A stretch of DNA of 64,000 bases from Roseiarcus sp963820775 (GCA_963820775.1 CAWGBF010000008.1:62001-126000), one strand, 5' to 3'; shown: positions 8,351-17,262, counted from the stretch's first letter. Translations and numbers: made by a program. The notes: generated by a model not told the origin, from the sequence alone.

Positions 8351-9151
8351 ATGAGACCTGGCTTGATGAGCGGGAAACGCGGCCTGGTGATGGGCATCGC
8401 TAATGATCACTCCATAGCCTGGGGCATAGCGAAGGCTTTAGCCGCTGAAGGCGCCGACCTAGCCTTCACCTTCCAGAACGATGCGCTGGGCAAGCGCGTC
8501 GCGCCGCTTGCCGAAGAGCTTGGTGCCGCGGATCATGTCTATCGATGCGACGTCGAGGACTTGAGCTCGATCGAGGCGATGCTTTCCGCTCTTAAGTCAA
8601 CCTGGAGCAGCCTCGATTTTTTGGTCCATTGCATAGGCTTTTCCGACCGCAACGAGCTCCGGGGGCGCTACGCCGACACCAGCCGGGAGAATTTCATTCG
8701 GACAATGGTCATCTCGGCGTTCTCCTTCACCGAGATCGCCAAACGCGCCGCTCCTCTGATGCCATCGGGCGGCGCGATGCTCACGCTTACCTTCGGGGGT
8801 TCGACCCGCGTGGTGCCGAACTACAACGTCATGGGGGTCGCAAAGGCCGCATTGGAAGCAAGCGTGCGATACTTGGCCTCGGACTTCGGCCCAGCAAACA
8901 TTCGCGTCAACGCGATTTCCGCGGGACCAGTCCGCACTTTGGCGGGCGCGGGGATCGCCGATGCGCGTTTCATGTTCAATTTTCAACGAGACCATTCGCC
9001 GCTCCGGCGCCCGGTCACGATCGAAAACGTCGGCGGCGCCGCCATTTATCTGCTCTCGAGCCTTTCGGACGGGGTGACCGGCGAAGTGCACTTCGTCGAT
9101 GCCGGCTACAACATCGTCTCCATGCCCCGACCCGATGAAATCAACAGTTGA
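8351..9151 (+). CDS. fabI: Enoyl-ACP reductase (NADH) FabI
   Basis: Last step of the fatty acid elongation cycle, target of triclosan-type inhibitors. The atypical short-chain dehydrogenase fold is clear: cofactor-binding GIANDHSIAWGIAKAL near residues 15-30, and catalytic Tyr158 and Lys165 in YNVMGVAKAALEA. The position equivalent to E. coli Tyr146 appears to be Phe (LTLTFGGSTRV). Two starts are possible, 8351 or the internal ATG at 8366 (MSGKRGLVMG); neither has a strong ribosome binding site. It is third in the fabA-fabB-fabI group. Confidence 0.95.
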   Translation: MRPGLMSGKRGLVMGIANDHSIAWGIAKALAAEGADLAFTFQNDALGKRVAPLAEELGAADHVYRCDVEDLSSIEAMLSALKSTWSSLDFLVHCIGFSDRNELRGRYADTSRENFIRTMVISAFSFTEIAKRAAPLMPSGGAMLTLTFGGSTRVVPNYNVMGVAKAALEASVRYLASDFGPANIRVNAISAGPVRTLAGAGIADARFMFNFQRDHSPLRRPVTIENVGGAAIYLLSSLSDGVTGEVHFVDAGYNIVSMPRPDEINS

Positions 9152-9247
9152 CGTTTGATATTCCGCCTGGTTTCTAAGCGCGCGCCGTTGCGTTTTGCTC
9201 ATTTAGGCGCAGTCTCTAACCCAGATTTCTTCGCGTGCGGCCCGGAT

Positions 9248-10519
9248 ATGGCCAGTATCTGTCAGGAATGCCGAACATGCTCGCTTAGAGGCGCGAGTCT
9301 TGCCCTGCTGCGGGCCTTCATCCTCGCGTTTGGATTGTTCAGCGTCGCGTTTTCCGCAAGCGCCGCCAGCGGCAACAAAGCCGCTCCGCCTCATCAGGCG
9401 ACCTTTCGCGAATTCGTTGATAGGCTGTGGCCGCTGGCCGAGAAGCGAGGGGTTTCGCGCATCACTTTCGACAACGCCTTCGCCGGCGTCTCCTTCGATC
9501 CCAAAGTTCCGGCTAGCGCGGAATCGCAACCCGAATTCGTCCGTCCGATTTGGGACTACCTCGCCAGCGCCGAATCCGCCGACCGCGTTGAGCACGGCCG
9601 CGACCGAGCGCGTTCAGAAGGTCTCTGGCTCTCCCGAGCCAGGGACGCCTATGGCGTCGACGACACGGTGATTCTGGGCGTCTGGGGACTTGAGACAGAC
9701 TTCGGAGGTTTTGCCGGATCGAACAACATCATTCGATCTCTGGCGAGTCTCGCCTATATCCACTTTCAGGGCGACTATTTCCGCGACGAGTTGCTTTCGG
9801 CGCTCGTCATCCTTCAGGAGGGCGACATCGCTCCTTCGCTCATGCGCGGTTCGTGGGCGGGCGCGATGGGACAGACGCAGTTCATGCCGTCGAGCTACTT
9901 AACTTACGCCGTCGCGTTCCAGCGGCACGACCGGCGCGATATCTGGACGAGTGAGGCCGACGCGATCGGCTCGACCGCGAACTATTTGGCGAAACACGGC
10001 TGGACGAAGGGTCTGCCGTGGGGTTTCGAAGTTCGTCTGCCTCCCAAATTCGCGCTTACGGCAGCCGATTCCTTGTCGCCGGCGCCGTTCCCATCCTTCG
10101 CCGCTCGCGGCGTTCAGAGAGCCGATGGCTCGCCGCTGCCGGAATCGGGCGAGGGACGACTGTTGATCCTCGCTGGGCTCAATGGACCCGTGTTTCTGGT
10201 CACCAGCAACTTCGATGTGATCAAGACCTACAACAATTCGACCGCCTATGCGCTTTCCGTCGGCCTGCTGGGCGACGCCGTGACGGGGAGCCCTGGGCTT
10301 ATAGCCCGCTGGCCGACACACGATCGTCCACTCACCACCGCCCAGATCCAAAGACTTCAAGTCAAGCTGAAGAAAATGGGCTATGACGCCGGAGAGGTCG
10401 ACGGAAAAATCGGCGACGCGCTGCGTTCGGCGGTGCGCGCCTATCAGGAGCGCAATGGCCTCGCGCCCGACGGCTACGCCAATCAGGCACTGTTCCATCG
10501 GGTCAGCGCGTTGCGATGA
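9248..10519 (+). CDS. Lytic murein transglycosylase, MltB family, with peptidoglycan-binding domain
   Basis: Periplasmic enzyme that cleaves peptidoglycan strands non-hydrolytically. From the ATG at 9248 (423 residues) there is a signal peptide ending near SASAASG (about residue 42), then an MltB-type catalytic domain with acid Glu149 in VWGLETDFGGFAGSNN and the GAMGQTQFMPSSYL motif. A C-terminal peptidoglycan-binding domain follows (about 355-420, LKKMGYDAGEVDGKIGDAL). The longer frame from 9155 would hide the signal peptide behind 31 residues, so the shorter start is preferred. It follows fabI after a 96-bp gap. Confidence 0.92.
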   Translation: MASICQECRTCSLRGASLALLRAFILAFGLFSVAFSASAASGNKAAPPHQATFREFVDRLWPLAEKRGVSRITFDNAFAGVSFDPKVPASAESQPEFVRPIWDYLASAESADRVEHGRDRARSEGLWLSRARDAYGVDDTVILGVWGLETDFGGFAGSNNIIRSLASLAYIHFQGDYFRDELLSALVILQEGDIAPSLMRGSWAGAMGQTQFMPSSYLTYAVAFQRHDRRDIWTSEADAIGSTANYLAKHGWTKGLPWGFEVRLPPKFALTAADSLSPAPFPSFAARGVQRADGSPLPESGEGRLLILAGLNGPVFLVTSNFDVIKTYNNSTAYALSVGLLGDAVTGSPGLIARWPTHDRPLTTAQIQRLQVKLKKMGYDAGEVDGKIGDALRSAVRAYQERNGLAPDGYANQALFHRVSALR

Positions 10520-10638
10520 TTATCGGCGGCGGCGCGCGCTTGTTTGGATAGTGGGGCCATGCTAGGCGACCAAGCGTTTGCGTCGCCTAAACAATCGCGA
10601 ATAAGGCGTTCGTAGTCGCGTTCGAGGAGCAGTTGACG

Positions 10639-11124
10639 ATGGCTGAACAGAACGGCAATGGCGCTGACACGCCGCAAGCCGGTCCGAAGTTTTCGGTTCT
10701 CGCCCAATATACGAAGGATTTTTCGTTCGAAAACCCCAATGCTCCCCGCACCTTGGGCCCGCAGCAAACGCCCCCCAACATCTCGATACAGATCAATGTG
10801 AACGCGCGGCAGCTCGCCCCGTCAGACTACGAAGTGAGCCTCATGCTTGAGGGCGGCGCCGGCCAAGGCGCCGATACGATGTTCAAGTTCGAGCTCAACT
10901 ACGCGGGCGTATTTCGGGTGGAGAACTTTCCGGCCGAGCAAGTGCAGCCAGTGGTCATGATCGAAGGGCCGCGAATATTGTTCCCGTTCGCGCGACAAAT
11001 CGTCGCCGACGCCGTGCGCGGGGGGTCCTATCCGCCGCTCTTCATCGACCCTATCGATTTTCAGGCGCTCTATCTACAGAGATTGGGCGCAGCCGGCGGT
11101 CAACCGCAGCAACAAACCGCCTGA
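10639..11124 (+). CDS. secB: Protein-export chaperone SecB
   Basis: Cytosolic chaperone that keeps exported precursors unfolded and passes them to SecA. The 161-residue protein shows the SecB core: YTKDFSFENPNAP near residue 25, ISIQINVNARQL, FKFELNYAGVFRVEN and the C-terminal PPLFIDPIDFQALYLQRL. The ATG at 10639 has GAGGAG 9 bases upstream; a TTG two codons earlier is less likely. It is convergent with dnaQ and shares a hairpin terminator with it. Confidence 0.97.
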   Translation: MAEQNGNGADTPQAGPKFSVLAQYTKDFSFENPNAPRTLGPQQTPPNISIQINVNARQLAPSDYEVSLMLEGGAGQGADTMFKFELNYAGVFRVENFPAEQVQPVVMIEGPRILFPFARQIVADAVRGGSYPPLFIDPIDFQALYLQRLGAAGGQPQQQTA

Positions 11125-11151
11125 TCGTTCGCGGAGAACGAACTCAGGCGG
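11118..11151. terminator. Bidirectional hairpin terminator between secB and dnaQ
   Basis: A near-perfect inverted repeat: CCGCCTGA and TCGTTC on the left pair with GAACGA and TCAGGCGG on the right around a 5-base loop (gcgga), with a 2-base bulge. It overlaps the secB stop codon (11122-11124) and the last codons of dnaQ, so both convergent transcripts could end in the same structure. There is no long T-run on either side. Confidence 0.6.
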
Positions 11152-11845
11152 GCCGAATCAGGTAGCGAAACCAGATCGCGTCGCGGCCAAAACTTTCGAT
11201 ATATCGGATATGTGCGCTGACTTCGGCGGAGTCGATGGGCGATCGTCGTGGCGGCCGCTCGCTATAACGGGGAGCAATCGCGACGGCAGCCGCAGCGGCG
11301 AGTTCGGCCGCATCGCCAAATATAAGCGACCGCTGCCGACCTCCAATCAGCTCGCAATAGACCTCGACAAGGATCTCCGCGTCGAGCAACGCGCCGTGCC
11401 GCACCCGCCGTGAGCGATCGATGCGGTAGCGGTCGCAAAGAGCATCGAGGCTGTTCGGCGCTCCGGGGTGCTTTTTTCGCGCCAGCGCCAGCGTGTCGAC
11501 GACCCGATCCATGCCGATCGTGGCGAGCCCAAGCCTCGTCAGCTCCGCGTTCACAAAGCGTACGTCAAAATCGGCATTGTGGATGACGAGCTTCGAGTTG
11601 CCGATGAAGGCAAGAAGATCATCGACCACGCTCGCGAACACCGGCTTGTCCTTGAGAACAGCGGAGCTATGACCGTGGACGCGCACTGCGTCCTGGGGGA
11701 CCTCGCGCTCGGGATTGATCAGTGTGTGAAAGACCTTGCCGGTCAGGCTTTGGTGCACGATCTCGACGGCGCCGATTTCCAGCACCCGATGTCCGTCCGC
11801 GGGGTCGAGGCCCGTCGTTTCCGTGTCGAGCACGACTTCACGCAT
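11144..11845 (-). CDS. dnaQ: DNA polymerase III epsilon subunit (proofreading exonuclease)
   Basis: 3'-5' exonuclease that proofreads for the replicative polymerase. 233 residues of the DEDDh fold: Asp7 and Glu9 in VLDTETTGLDP (ExoI), HNADFDVRFVNAEL (ExoII) and the HGALLDAEILVEVY segment carrying the catalytic His and Asp (ExoIII). A longer C-terminal tail follows, as usual for the polymerase-binding part. It is last in the overlapping ppsR-maf-aroE-coaE-dnaQ operon; its start overlaps the coaE end by 8 bp. Confidence 0.96.
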   Translation of the reverse strand: MREVVLDTETTGLDPADGHRVLEIGAVEIVHQSLTGKVFHTLINPEREVPQDAVRVHGHSSAVLKDKPVFASVVDDLLAFIGNSKLVIHNADFDVRFVNAELTRLGLATIGMDRVVDTLALARKKHPGAPNSLDALCDRYRIDRSRRVRHGALLDAEILVEVYCELIGGRQRSLIFGDAAELAAAAAVAIAPRYSERPPRRSPIDSAEVSAHIRYIESFGRDAIWFRYLIRPA

Positions 11846-12446
11846 GGCGGATTCGACCTCCCGCCAGCGCCGCGATTGAGCGCATGAATTGAGCGACGAC
11901 GGCGCGCGTCAACTCAAGCCTGCCGCGCGTGTCGATGACGAAATGAGCCCGACGCCTTTTCTCCGCGTCCGGCGTTTGGCGGGACAGAAGGGCCTCAAGT
12001 TTTGCCTCGGTCATACCGGTTCTCGCCAAAGCCCGTGCGCGCTGGACAGATTTGGGCGCGCTCACCACCACCACGAGATCGACATTTGCTTCCCCGCCGG
12101 TCTCGAACAGCAATGGCACATCAACGATGACCAGTCGGCGGCCGGCAGCCGCCGCGCGCTCCACGAACTGAACGCGCGCCTGAGTCACTGCGGGATGCAC
12201 GAGGCCTTCCAGGCGCCGCAGCGCCTCTGCGTCCCCCAACACTCGCGCTCCAAGACGCTCGCGATCGACTTGGCCCGACACCATGACGCCTGGAAACGCC
12301 GCCTCGATCGCTTTCGCCCCGTCCCCGGCGTAGAAGTCGCGCACAGCGTCGTCTGCGTCGAATGTCGGGACGCCGAGCTCGGCGAACATGCCGGCGACGG
12401 TCGATTTCCCCATCGCGATCGAGCCCGTCAGCCCGGCAATGATCAC
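11838..12446 (-). CDS. coaE: Dephospho-CoA kinase
   Basis: Phosphorylates the 3'-OH of dephospho-CoA, the last step of coenzyme A synthesis. 202 residues with the P-loop GSIAMGKS (8-15), FDADDAVRDFY and the CoaE lid region including VDVPLLFETGGEANVD and SRQTPDAEKRRRAHFVIDT. Length is normal. The start overlaps the aroE stop by 4 bp and its end overlaps dnaQ by 8 bp, which points to translational coupling. Confidence 0.96.
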   Translation of the reverse strand: MIIAGLTGSIAMGKSTVAGMFAELGVPTFDADDAVRDFYAGDGAKAIEAAFPGVMVSGQVDRERLGARVLGDAEALRRLEGLVHPAVTQARVQFVERAAAAGRRLVIVDVPLLFETGGEANVDLVVVVSAPKSVQRARALARTGMTEAKLEALLSRQTPDAEKRRRAHFVIDTRGRLELTRAVVAQFMRSIAALAGGRIRHA

Positions 12447-13303
12447 CGCGCCGCCTCATAGGTCGCGACGACTTCGGCTTCGACGAGCGCGCGTAGCGCC
12501 GGCGTCACCTCAGGCCGCCTGCCGAACCAGCGCGCAAAGGCCGGCGCGGCCTGATGGAGCAGCATGCCCAGCCCCTCGACTGTGCGCAGCCCACGCGCGC
12601 GGGCGGCTTCGATGAGCGGAGTGCGCAAAGGAACATAGACCGCGTCGGCGACCACCGCCCGTCCGGGGAGAGCGCCGACATCGAGCGCGAGCGAGGGCTG
12701 TCCGACCATGCCAAGCGAACTCGCGTTGACGAGCAAGTCAGCCTCAGGCAATTCCGCCGCCAGATCGGCCCAGAACATCGCTGTGGTCGATCCGCCGAAA
12801 TGAGCCGCCAGAGCTTCGGCCCTGGCTTGGGTTCGGTTGACGACCGCAACACGCTCGACGCCGCGCGAGACCAAAGCGTAGATAATCGCTCGCGCCGCGC
12901 CGCCAGCGCCGACGACGATGGCCAATTTCCCCTGTTTGGCCCAGCCGGCCGCGGCCTCGTCCAGATTGGCCAGAAACCCGGCGACGTCGGTGTTGTCGCC
13001 CCACAGACGCCCATCTTGCCGCCATAAGGTGTTCACTGCGCCGAGAGCCTCGGCGACCGGCGTTCGGCGGTTGCAGGCGCTGAAGGCCACCTCCTTGTGA
13101 GGCGCCGTGACGTTGGCCCCGACGAGTCCGTCTTGGCCGATCTTGTCGGCGAACTGGGGGAACTCTCCGGGTCGAACGGCGAATTTCTCGTAGCTCCCCG
13201 GAATGCCGAGTTCCTTGAGCCAGTAGCGATGAATCGTCGGCGACCGCGAGTGGTCGACCGGCCAGCCCGCCACCCCCGCGCGCGGCGCACTTGCTTCGCT
13301 CAT
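12443..13303 (-). CDS. aroE: Shikimate dehydrogenase (NADP+)
   Basis: Reduces 3-dehydroshikimate to shikimate in aromatic amino acid synthesis. The ATG at 13303 (MSEASAPRAGVAGWP) is preferred to the frame start at 13333 because it overlaps the maf stop as ATGA. The 286 residues include the substrate-binding SRSPTIH, catalytic Lys70 in NVTAPHKEVAF, GDNTDVAGF and the Rossmann GAGGAARAIIYAL. It is third in the ppsR-maf-aroE-coaE-dnaQ operon. Confidence 0.95.
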   Translation of the reverse strand: MSEASAPRAGVAGWPVDHSRSPTIHRYWLKELGIPGSYEKFAVRPGEFPQFADKIGQDGLVGANVTAPHKEVAFSACNRRTPVAEALGAVNTLWRQDGRLWGDNTDVAGFLANLDEAAAGWAKQGKLAIVVGAGGAARAIIYALVSRGVERVAVVNRTQARAEALAAHFGGSTTAMFWADLAAELPEADLLVNASSLGMVGQPSLALDVGALPGRAVVADAVYVPLRTPLIEAARARGLRTVEGLGMLLHQAAPAFARWFGRRPEVTPALRALVEAEVVATYEAAR

Positions 13304-13947
13304 AGCGAGATCAGATTTTCGCGCCGCAACCACGCAAGAAGGCTCAACATCGGCAGTCCGAGAACAACGGAATGATCCCCTTCAATGCGCTCGAACAGAT
13401 GAACTCCAAGACCCTCGCCCTGATACACGCCGACGGACGCCAACACGCCTGGCCCGGCGCGCTCGAGATAGCGCGAAATCTCACCGGGATCGAGTGCCCG
13501 CATTCGTACATCGGCGTGATCTCTGTGGACGACAAGGGCTCGCCCCGCGCGCGCGACGCAGAATGCGGAGGTCAACCGGTGCGTCTTGCCTGAGAGCGCG
13601 GCAAGCGTTTGCGCCGCTTCGACGAAATCGCCGGCCTTGTGGAGGATCCTGCCTTCGAACGTGAGCGTCTGGTCGGCGCCAATGCAGTAGGCGTCCGGAC
13701 GCCCGGCGCTGACCGCATGCGCCTTGGCCTGCGCCAATTCGCAGGCCACATTTTCGAGCGAGCCGCCTCGCGCCAAATGCCGATCTTCGAGCGCTCGCTC
13801 ATCGACCTCCGGCGCGACGAACTCAACGTCCAGTCCCGCCGCCGAGAGAAGAGCCCGGCGGCTTTCGCTCCTCGAGGCCAGCAGCAGAGGGGCGGCCCCT
13901 CGCCAGATCAGCGGCAGCGTGGTCGAGACCTCTCGCACGGCCGTCAA
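13300..13947 (-). CDS. maf: Maf family nucleotide pyrophosphatase
   Basis: Maf proteins hydrolyse non-canonical or modified nucleoside triphosphates as a house-cleaning step. 215 residues with the Maf signature LLASRSESRRALLSAAGL, the CIGADQTLTFEGRILHKAGD block holding the general-base Asp, and GVYQGEGLGVHLFERIEGDHSVVLGLP at the C-terminal end, in which the consensus GSYQIEG is changed. Its start overlaps the ppsR stop by 4 bp and its stop overlaps the aroE start by 4 bp. Which nucleotide it prefers cannot be read from the sequence. Confidence 0.93.
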   Translation of the reverse strand: MTAVREVSTTLPLIWRGAAPLLLASRSESRRALLSAAGLDVEFVAPEVDERALEDRHLARGGSLENVACELAQAKAHAVSAGRPDAYCIGADQTLTFEGRILHKAGDFVEAAQTLAALSGKTHRLTSAFCVARAGRALVVHRDHADVRMRALDPGEISRYLERAGPGVLASVGVYQGEGLGVHLFERIEGDHSVVLGLPMLSLLAWLRRENLISL

Positions 13948-14777
13948 CCTTCAGCGATGAACTTGAGACGGTGGGCGCGATAGAGATCGAGCACCGCCGC
14001 AGCCGTTTCTTCGATCGACCGTCGCGTCACGTCGATCGTGGGCCAGCCACGATCGGCGAACAGGCGGCGCGACGCGGCGATCTCCTCGGCGACAGCGATG
14101 CGGTCCACATAGTCGGTCTGCGAGTCCGCGTTGAGCGAAAGAAGCCGGTTTTGCCGGATCTGCACAATTCGGTCAGCCGAAGCAATCAAGCCGACAATCA
14201 GCGGACGGCGAAGATGGTCGATTGCGCTTGGCAGCGGCAGACGCGGCACAATAGGGACGTTGGCGGTCTTGTATCCGCGATTGGCGAGATAGATGCTGGT
14301 CGGGGTCTTCGAAGTGCGGCTCACTCCCAATAAGACGATATCGGCAAGCTCCAGGTTTTCGGCCGACTGACCGTCATCGCTGATCATGCTGAAATTGAGT
14401 GCGTCGATCCGTTTGAAATAGTCGGCGTTGAGCATATGTTGCGCGCCGGCTCGAGGCGTCGAGTTCTGTCCGAGATAGGATTTGAACAAAGTCAATATTG
14501 GTTCCAGGACAGACAAGCACGGCGAACCTGAGGCTTCGCAACCGCCTTGAAGCCGCTTCGAAAGTTCGGGATCGACCAGGGTGAAGAGGACAATCCCAGG
14601 CGCGTTCTCGATCTCAGCAATCACCCGATCAAGTTGGGCCGCAGTGCGCACCAGCGGATAGACATGTTCGATCGAGGCGACGCCTTGATATTGCGCCGCC
14701 GCGGCGCGCGATGCGGCGATCAACGTTTCGCCGGTCGAATCTGAGACCAGATGAAGATGGAAATAGCTGCGGCCCAA
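13944..14777 (-). CDS. ppsR: PEP synthase/pyruvate phosphate dikinase regulatory protein (DUF299)
   Basis: Bifunctional ADP-dependent kinase and phosphorylase that switches pyruvate phosphate dikinase or PEP synthase off and on. 277 residues starting FHLHLVSDSTGETL, with the P-loop-like GVSRTSKTPTS (151-161), YLANRGYKTANVP and IDVTRRSIEETAAAVL at the end. It heads the ppsR-maf-aroE-coaE-dnaQ operon. In several alphaproteobacteria this gene (RP001 in Rickettsia, and its Caulobacter homologue) flanks the replication origin, which fits the gap upstream of it here. Confidence 0.94.
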   Translation of the reverse strand: MGRSYFHLHLVSDSTGETLIAASRAAAAQYQGVASIEHVYPLVRTAAQLDRVIAEIENAPGIVLFTLVDPELSKRLQGGCEASGSPCLSVLEPILTLFKSYLGQNSTPRAGAQHMLNADYFKRIDALNFSMISDDGQSAENLELADIVLLGVSRTSKTPTSIYLANRGYKTANVPIVPRLPLPSAIDHLRRPLIVGLIASADRIVQIRQNRLLSLNADSQTDYVDRIAVAEEIAASRRLFADRGWPTIDVTRRSIEETAAAVLDLYRAHRLKFIAEG

Positions 14778-15260
14778 CGCGGTCCCCGGTGGTGAATCGG
14801 ACGGTTATAACCAGCGGTGAGGCATGTGGACAGGCGTTGATAATCTGACCGGCCAGACGGAAGCCGGCGGCGGATCGCGACGAGGCGCGTTCGACCGCCC
14901 ACAGCCGTTGTAGTCGGGAGAAATCGAACACGATTGTGAAGACGCATATGAATTGCGGGGATAATTAGAACAGGACACGCCTGCGATTTGGCGACAGCTA
15001 GAGTTTGTTAACGAAACATTAACCATGAGAGGGCTCGATCCAGAACGGGCGCTGCCCTTACGTCAAAAGTGACTGTTCAATCGTCTGGATGGAATTGAAT
15101 TTGCGCAAGCGGCACCCCTAGAAAGAAGAAACAGTTCAAAATCTTAATTGTATATTTTTTAGCGCCACGAAGGCTCCGGCTTGCGTCGATGGACCCCAGC
15201 GCCTAATGCCATGGCCCATTCGAGCGGCGAAGCGCGCCGCTCGCCGCCGCCGAATTTCGC
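14778..15260. other. Candidate chromosomal replication origin (oriC)
   Basis: A 483-bp gap between ppsR and hemJ, the location of oriC in other alphaproteobacteria (there usually between the DUF299 gene and hemE; hemE is not in this window). It contains a full CtrA box (15008-15023) and three 7-of-9 matches to the DnaA box TTATCCACA: 14825-14833 (TGTGGACAG), 14835-14843 (CGTTGATAA) and 14956-14964 (CGGGGATAA), all on the reverse strand. There is also a GGTTATAACC palindrome (14803-14812), a GAATC CcrM site (14794-14798) and a strongly AT-rich stretch (about 15125-15165) that could unwind. No gene is seen. Without a DnaA box matching perfectly, this remains an inference from location and signals. 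Confidence 0.6.
15008..15026. promoter_or_regulatory. CtrA box in the candidate origin
   Basis: TTAA-CGAAACA-TTAACCAT: an exact TTAA-N7-TTAA full site whose second half is extended to the TTAACCAT form typical of strong CtrA sites. In Caulobacter CtrA binds several such sites in the origin and blocks initiation. The site lies about 230 bp upstream of both hemJ and ppsR, too far for an obvious promoter role in either. Confidence 0.7.
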
Positions 15261-15683
15261 ATGATCCTCTGGCTTAAGGCTCTGCACGTCATCGTGGTCA
15301 TCGCGTGGATAGCGGGGATGCTGTATTTGCCCAGGTTATTCGTCTATCACGCCGATGCGCCGAAGGGTTCAGCCCTCTCGGAAACCTTCAAGGTGATGGA
15401 ACGGCGGCTCCTCAAGGCCATCGTCAATCCGTCAATGATTCTCGTCTTTCTGACCGGCTTTGCGCTTGTCTATCTGACCGGAGATTGGCGGGCTGGCTGG
15501 TGGCAGGCGAAATTTATCTTGGTGCTTGGCCTCGCCGGGCTGCAGGGATATTTTTCGCGCTGCGTGCGCACTTTCGCCGCCGACGCCAATGAACGGCCTG
15601 CTCGTTTCTATCGGATCTTGAACGAGGCGCCGACTATCCTCATGATCGTGATTGTTGTTCTGGCGGTGGTAAAGCCCTTTTAA
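15261..15683 (+). CDS. hemJ: Protoporphyrinogen IX oxidase HemJ
   Basis: Integral membrane enzyme that oxidises protoporphyrinogen IX in haem synthesis in bacteria lacking HemY and HemG. 140 residues with four predicted membrane segments, the conserved His9 in WLKALHVIVVIAWIAGM, the LPRLFVYH motif, the RRLLKAIVNPSMI stretch and the C-terminal NEAPTILMIVIVVLAVVKPF. Length is normal. It lies between the candidate origin and rho, a neighbourhood common in alphaproteobacteria. Confidence 0.93.
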   Translation: MILWLKALHVIVVIAWIAGMLYLPRLFVYHADAPKGSALSETFKVMERRLLKAIVNPSMILVFLTGFALVYLTGDWRAGWWQAKFILVLGLAGLQGYFSRCVRTFAADANERPARFYRILNEAPTILMIVIVVLAVVKPF

Positions 15684-15926
15684 GGCGTTTTGAGACAAAC
15701 GGCCCCTGGCCGCAAATAGCCATTGAAAAATTTTGCAAACGCGACTATGAACCGGCGCCCGCAATCAATCAACGCGGGTTGCTAACGGCTGTGGATCGCC
15801 CGATCCAATCTTTGCCGAACGGCCCTGACACGACCGACTTTACCCTCAAATCGTCAGCGCCATCACCCATCAAGTCAGTGGCTTTTCAGGTCTCATGGGA
15901 CCGGAAGTCCAAGTGAAGGTCCGCCA

Positions 15927-17192
15927 ATGCGGGAAATGAAACTCAAGGAATTAAAGCAGAAATCGCCGACCGAGCTGTTGGCGTTCGCGGAGGAGAACGA
16001 CGTCGAAAACGCGTCGATCATGCGCAAACAGGAGCTGATGTTCGCGATCCTCAAGCAGCTCGCCAGCGTCGATGTGCAGATTATCGGCGAAGGAGTGGTC
16101 GAGATCCTGCAGGACGGGTTCGCTTTCCTGCGGTCGGCCGACGCCAATTACCTCCCGGGTCCCGACGACATTTACGTATCCCCGTCGCAAATAAGGCGGT
16201 TGGGGCTCAGAACCGGCGATACGGTTGAAGGCGTCATCCGAAGCCCCAAGGAGGGGGAGCGGTATTTCGCGCTGCTCAAGTGCAACGCGATCAACTTCGA
16301 GGACCCCGAAAAGACTCGGCATAAGGTCCACTTCGACAACCTGACGCCGCTCTATCCCGATGAGCGCCTGCGGCTGGAAGTCGAGGATCCCACCCGCAAG
16401 GATCTCTCGGCGCGGGTGATCGATATTGTCGCGCCGATCGGCAAGGGGCAACGCGCGTTGATCGTCGCGCCGCCGCGCACGGGCAAGACGGTGCTGTTGC
16501 AGAACATCGCCCAGTCGGTCACAGCCAATCATCCGGAATGCTATCTGATCGTTCTTTTGATCGACGAGCGGCCGGAGGAAGTGACGGACATGCAGCGCTC
16601 GGTGAACGGCGAGGTCGTTTCATCGACCTTCGACGAACCCGCGGTGCGTCACGTTCAAGTCGCCGAGATGGTGATCGAGAAGGCCAAGCGGCTGGTCGAG
16701 CACGGGCGCGACGTGGTCATCCTGCTGGATTCGATTACGCGCCTCGGGCGCGCTTACAACACCGTAGTGCCTTCATCCGGAAAGGTTCTGACCGGCGGCG
16801 TCGACGCCAACGCGCTGCAACGTCCGAAGCGGTTTTTCGGAGCGGCCCGGAATATCGAGGAGGGCGGGTCGCTGACCATCATCGCCACCGCGCTGATCGA
16901 CACCGGCTCGCGCATGGATGAGGTCATTTTCGAAGAATTCAAAGGAACCGGCAACTCGGAAATCATCCTTGACCGCAAGGTGGCCGACAAGCGCACGTTC
17001 CCCTCCATGGACATCACCCGGTCGGGAACCCGGAAGGAAGAGCTGCTCGTGCCGCCGGATATCCTGAAGAAGATGTACGTGCTGCGCCGCATCCTCAATC
17101 CGATGGGCACGGTCGACGCGATCGAGTTTCTGCTGGGTAAGCTGCGCGAGACCAAGACCAACGCGAATTTCTTCGAGTCGATGAACACCTGA
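15927..17192 (+). CDS. rho: Transcription termination factor Rho
   Basis: Hexameric RNA helicase that ends transcription at Rho-dependent sites. 421 residues: N-terminal Rho_N (MKLKELKQKSPTELLAF), cold-shock-like RNA-binding domain (LQDGFAFLRSADANYLPGPD), Walker A APPRTGKTVLLQ, Walker B VVILLDSITRLGRAYN and the Q/R-loop regions. Starts at 15927 or the ATG three codons later are both possible. It has its own 243-bp leader, where autoregulation would act. It is followed on the same strand by the chorismate mutase gene. In relatives mnmE usually follows rho; here mnmE is 32 kb away on the other strand. Confidence 0.97.
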   Translation: MREMKLKELKQKSPTELLAFAEENDVENASIMRKQELMFAILKQLASVDVQIIGEGVVEILQDGFAFLRSADANYLPGPDDIYVSPSQIRRLGLRTGDTVEGVIRSPKEGERYFALLKCNAINFEDPEKTRHKVHFDNLTPLYPDERLRLEVEDPTRKDLSARVIDIVAPIGKGQRALIVAPPRTGKTVLLQNIAQSVTANHPECYLIVLLIDERPEEVTDMQRSVNGEVVSSTFDEPAVRHVQVAEMVIEKAKRLVEHGRDVVILLDSITRLGRAYNTVVPSSGKVLTGGVDANALQRPKRFFGAARNIEEGGSLTIIATALIDTGSRMDEVIFEEFKGTGNSEIILDRKVADKRTFPSMDITRSGTRKEELLVPPDILKKMYVLRRILNPMGTVDAIEFLLGKLRETKTNANFFESMNT

Positions 17193-17262
17193 CCAGGCCC
17201 GACGCGGCCAGGCATCGTCGAATCTCCACCCACGCCAGTCCCTCGAAAGGAGAGGGCCGCCC

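Noticed and set aside
14778..15260. hemE or another short gene in the origin gap
   Set aside because: No frame with uroporphyrinogen decarboxylase motifs or any credible start is present.
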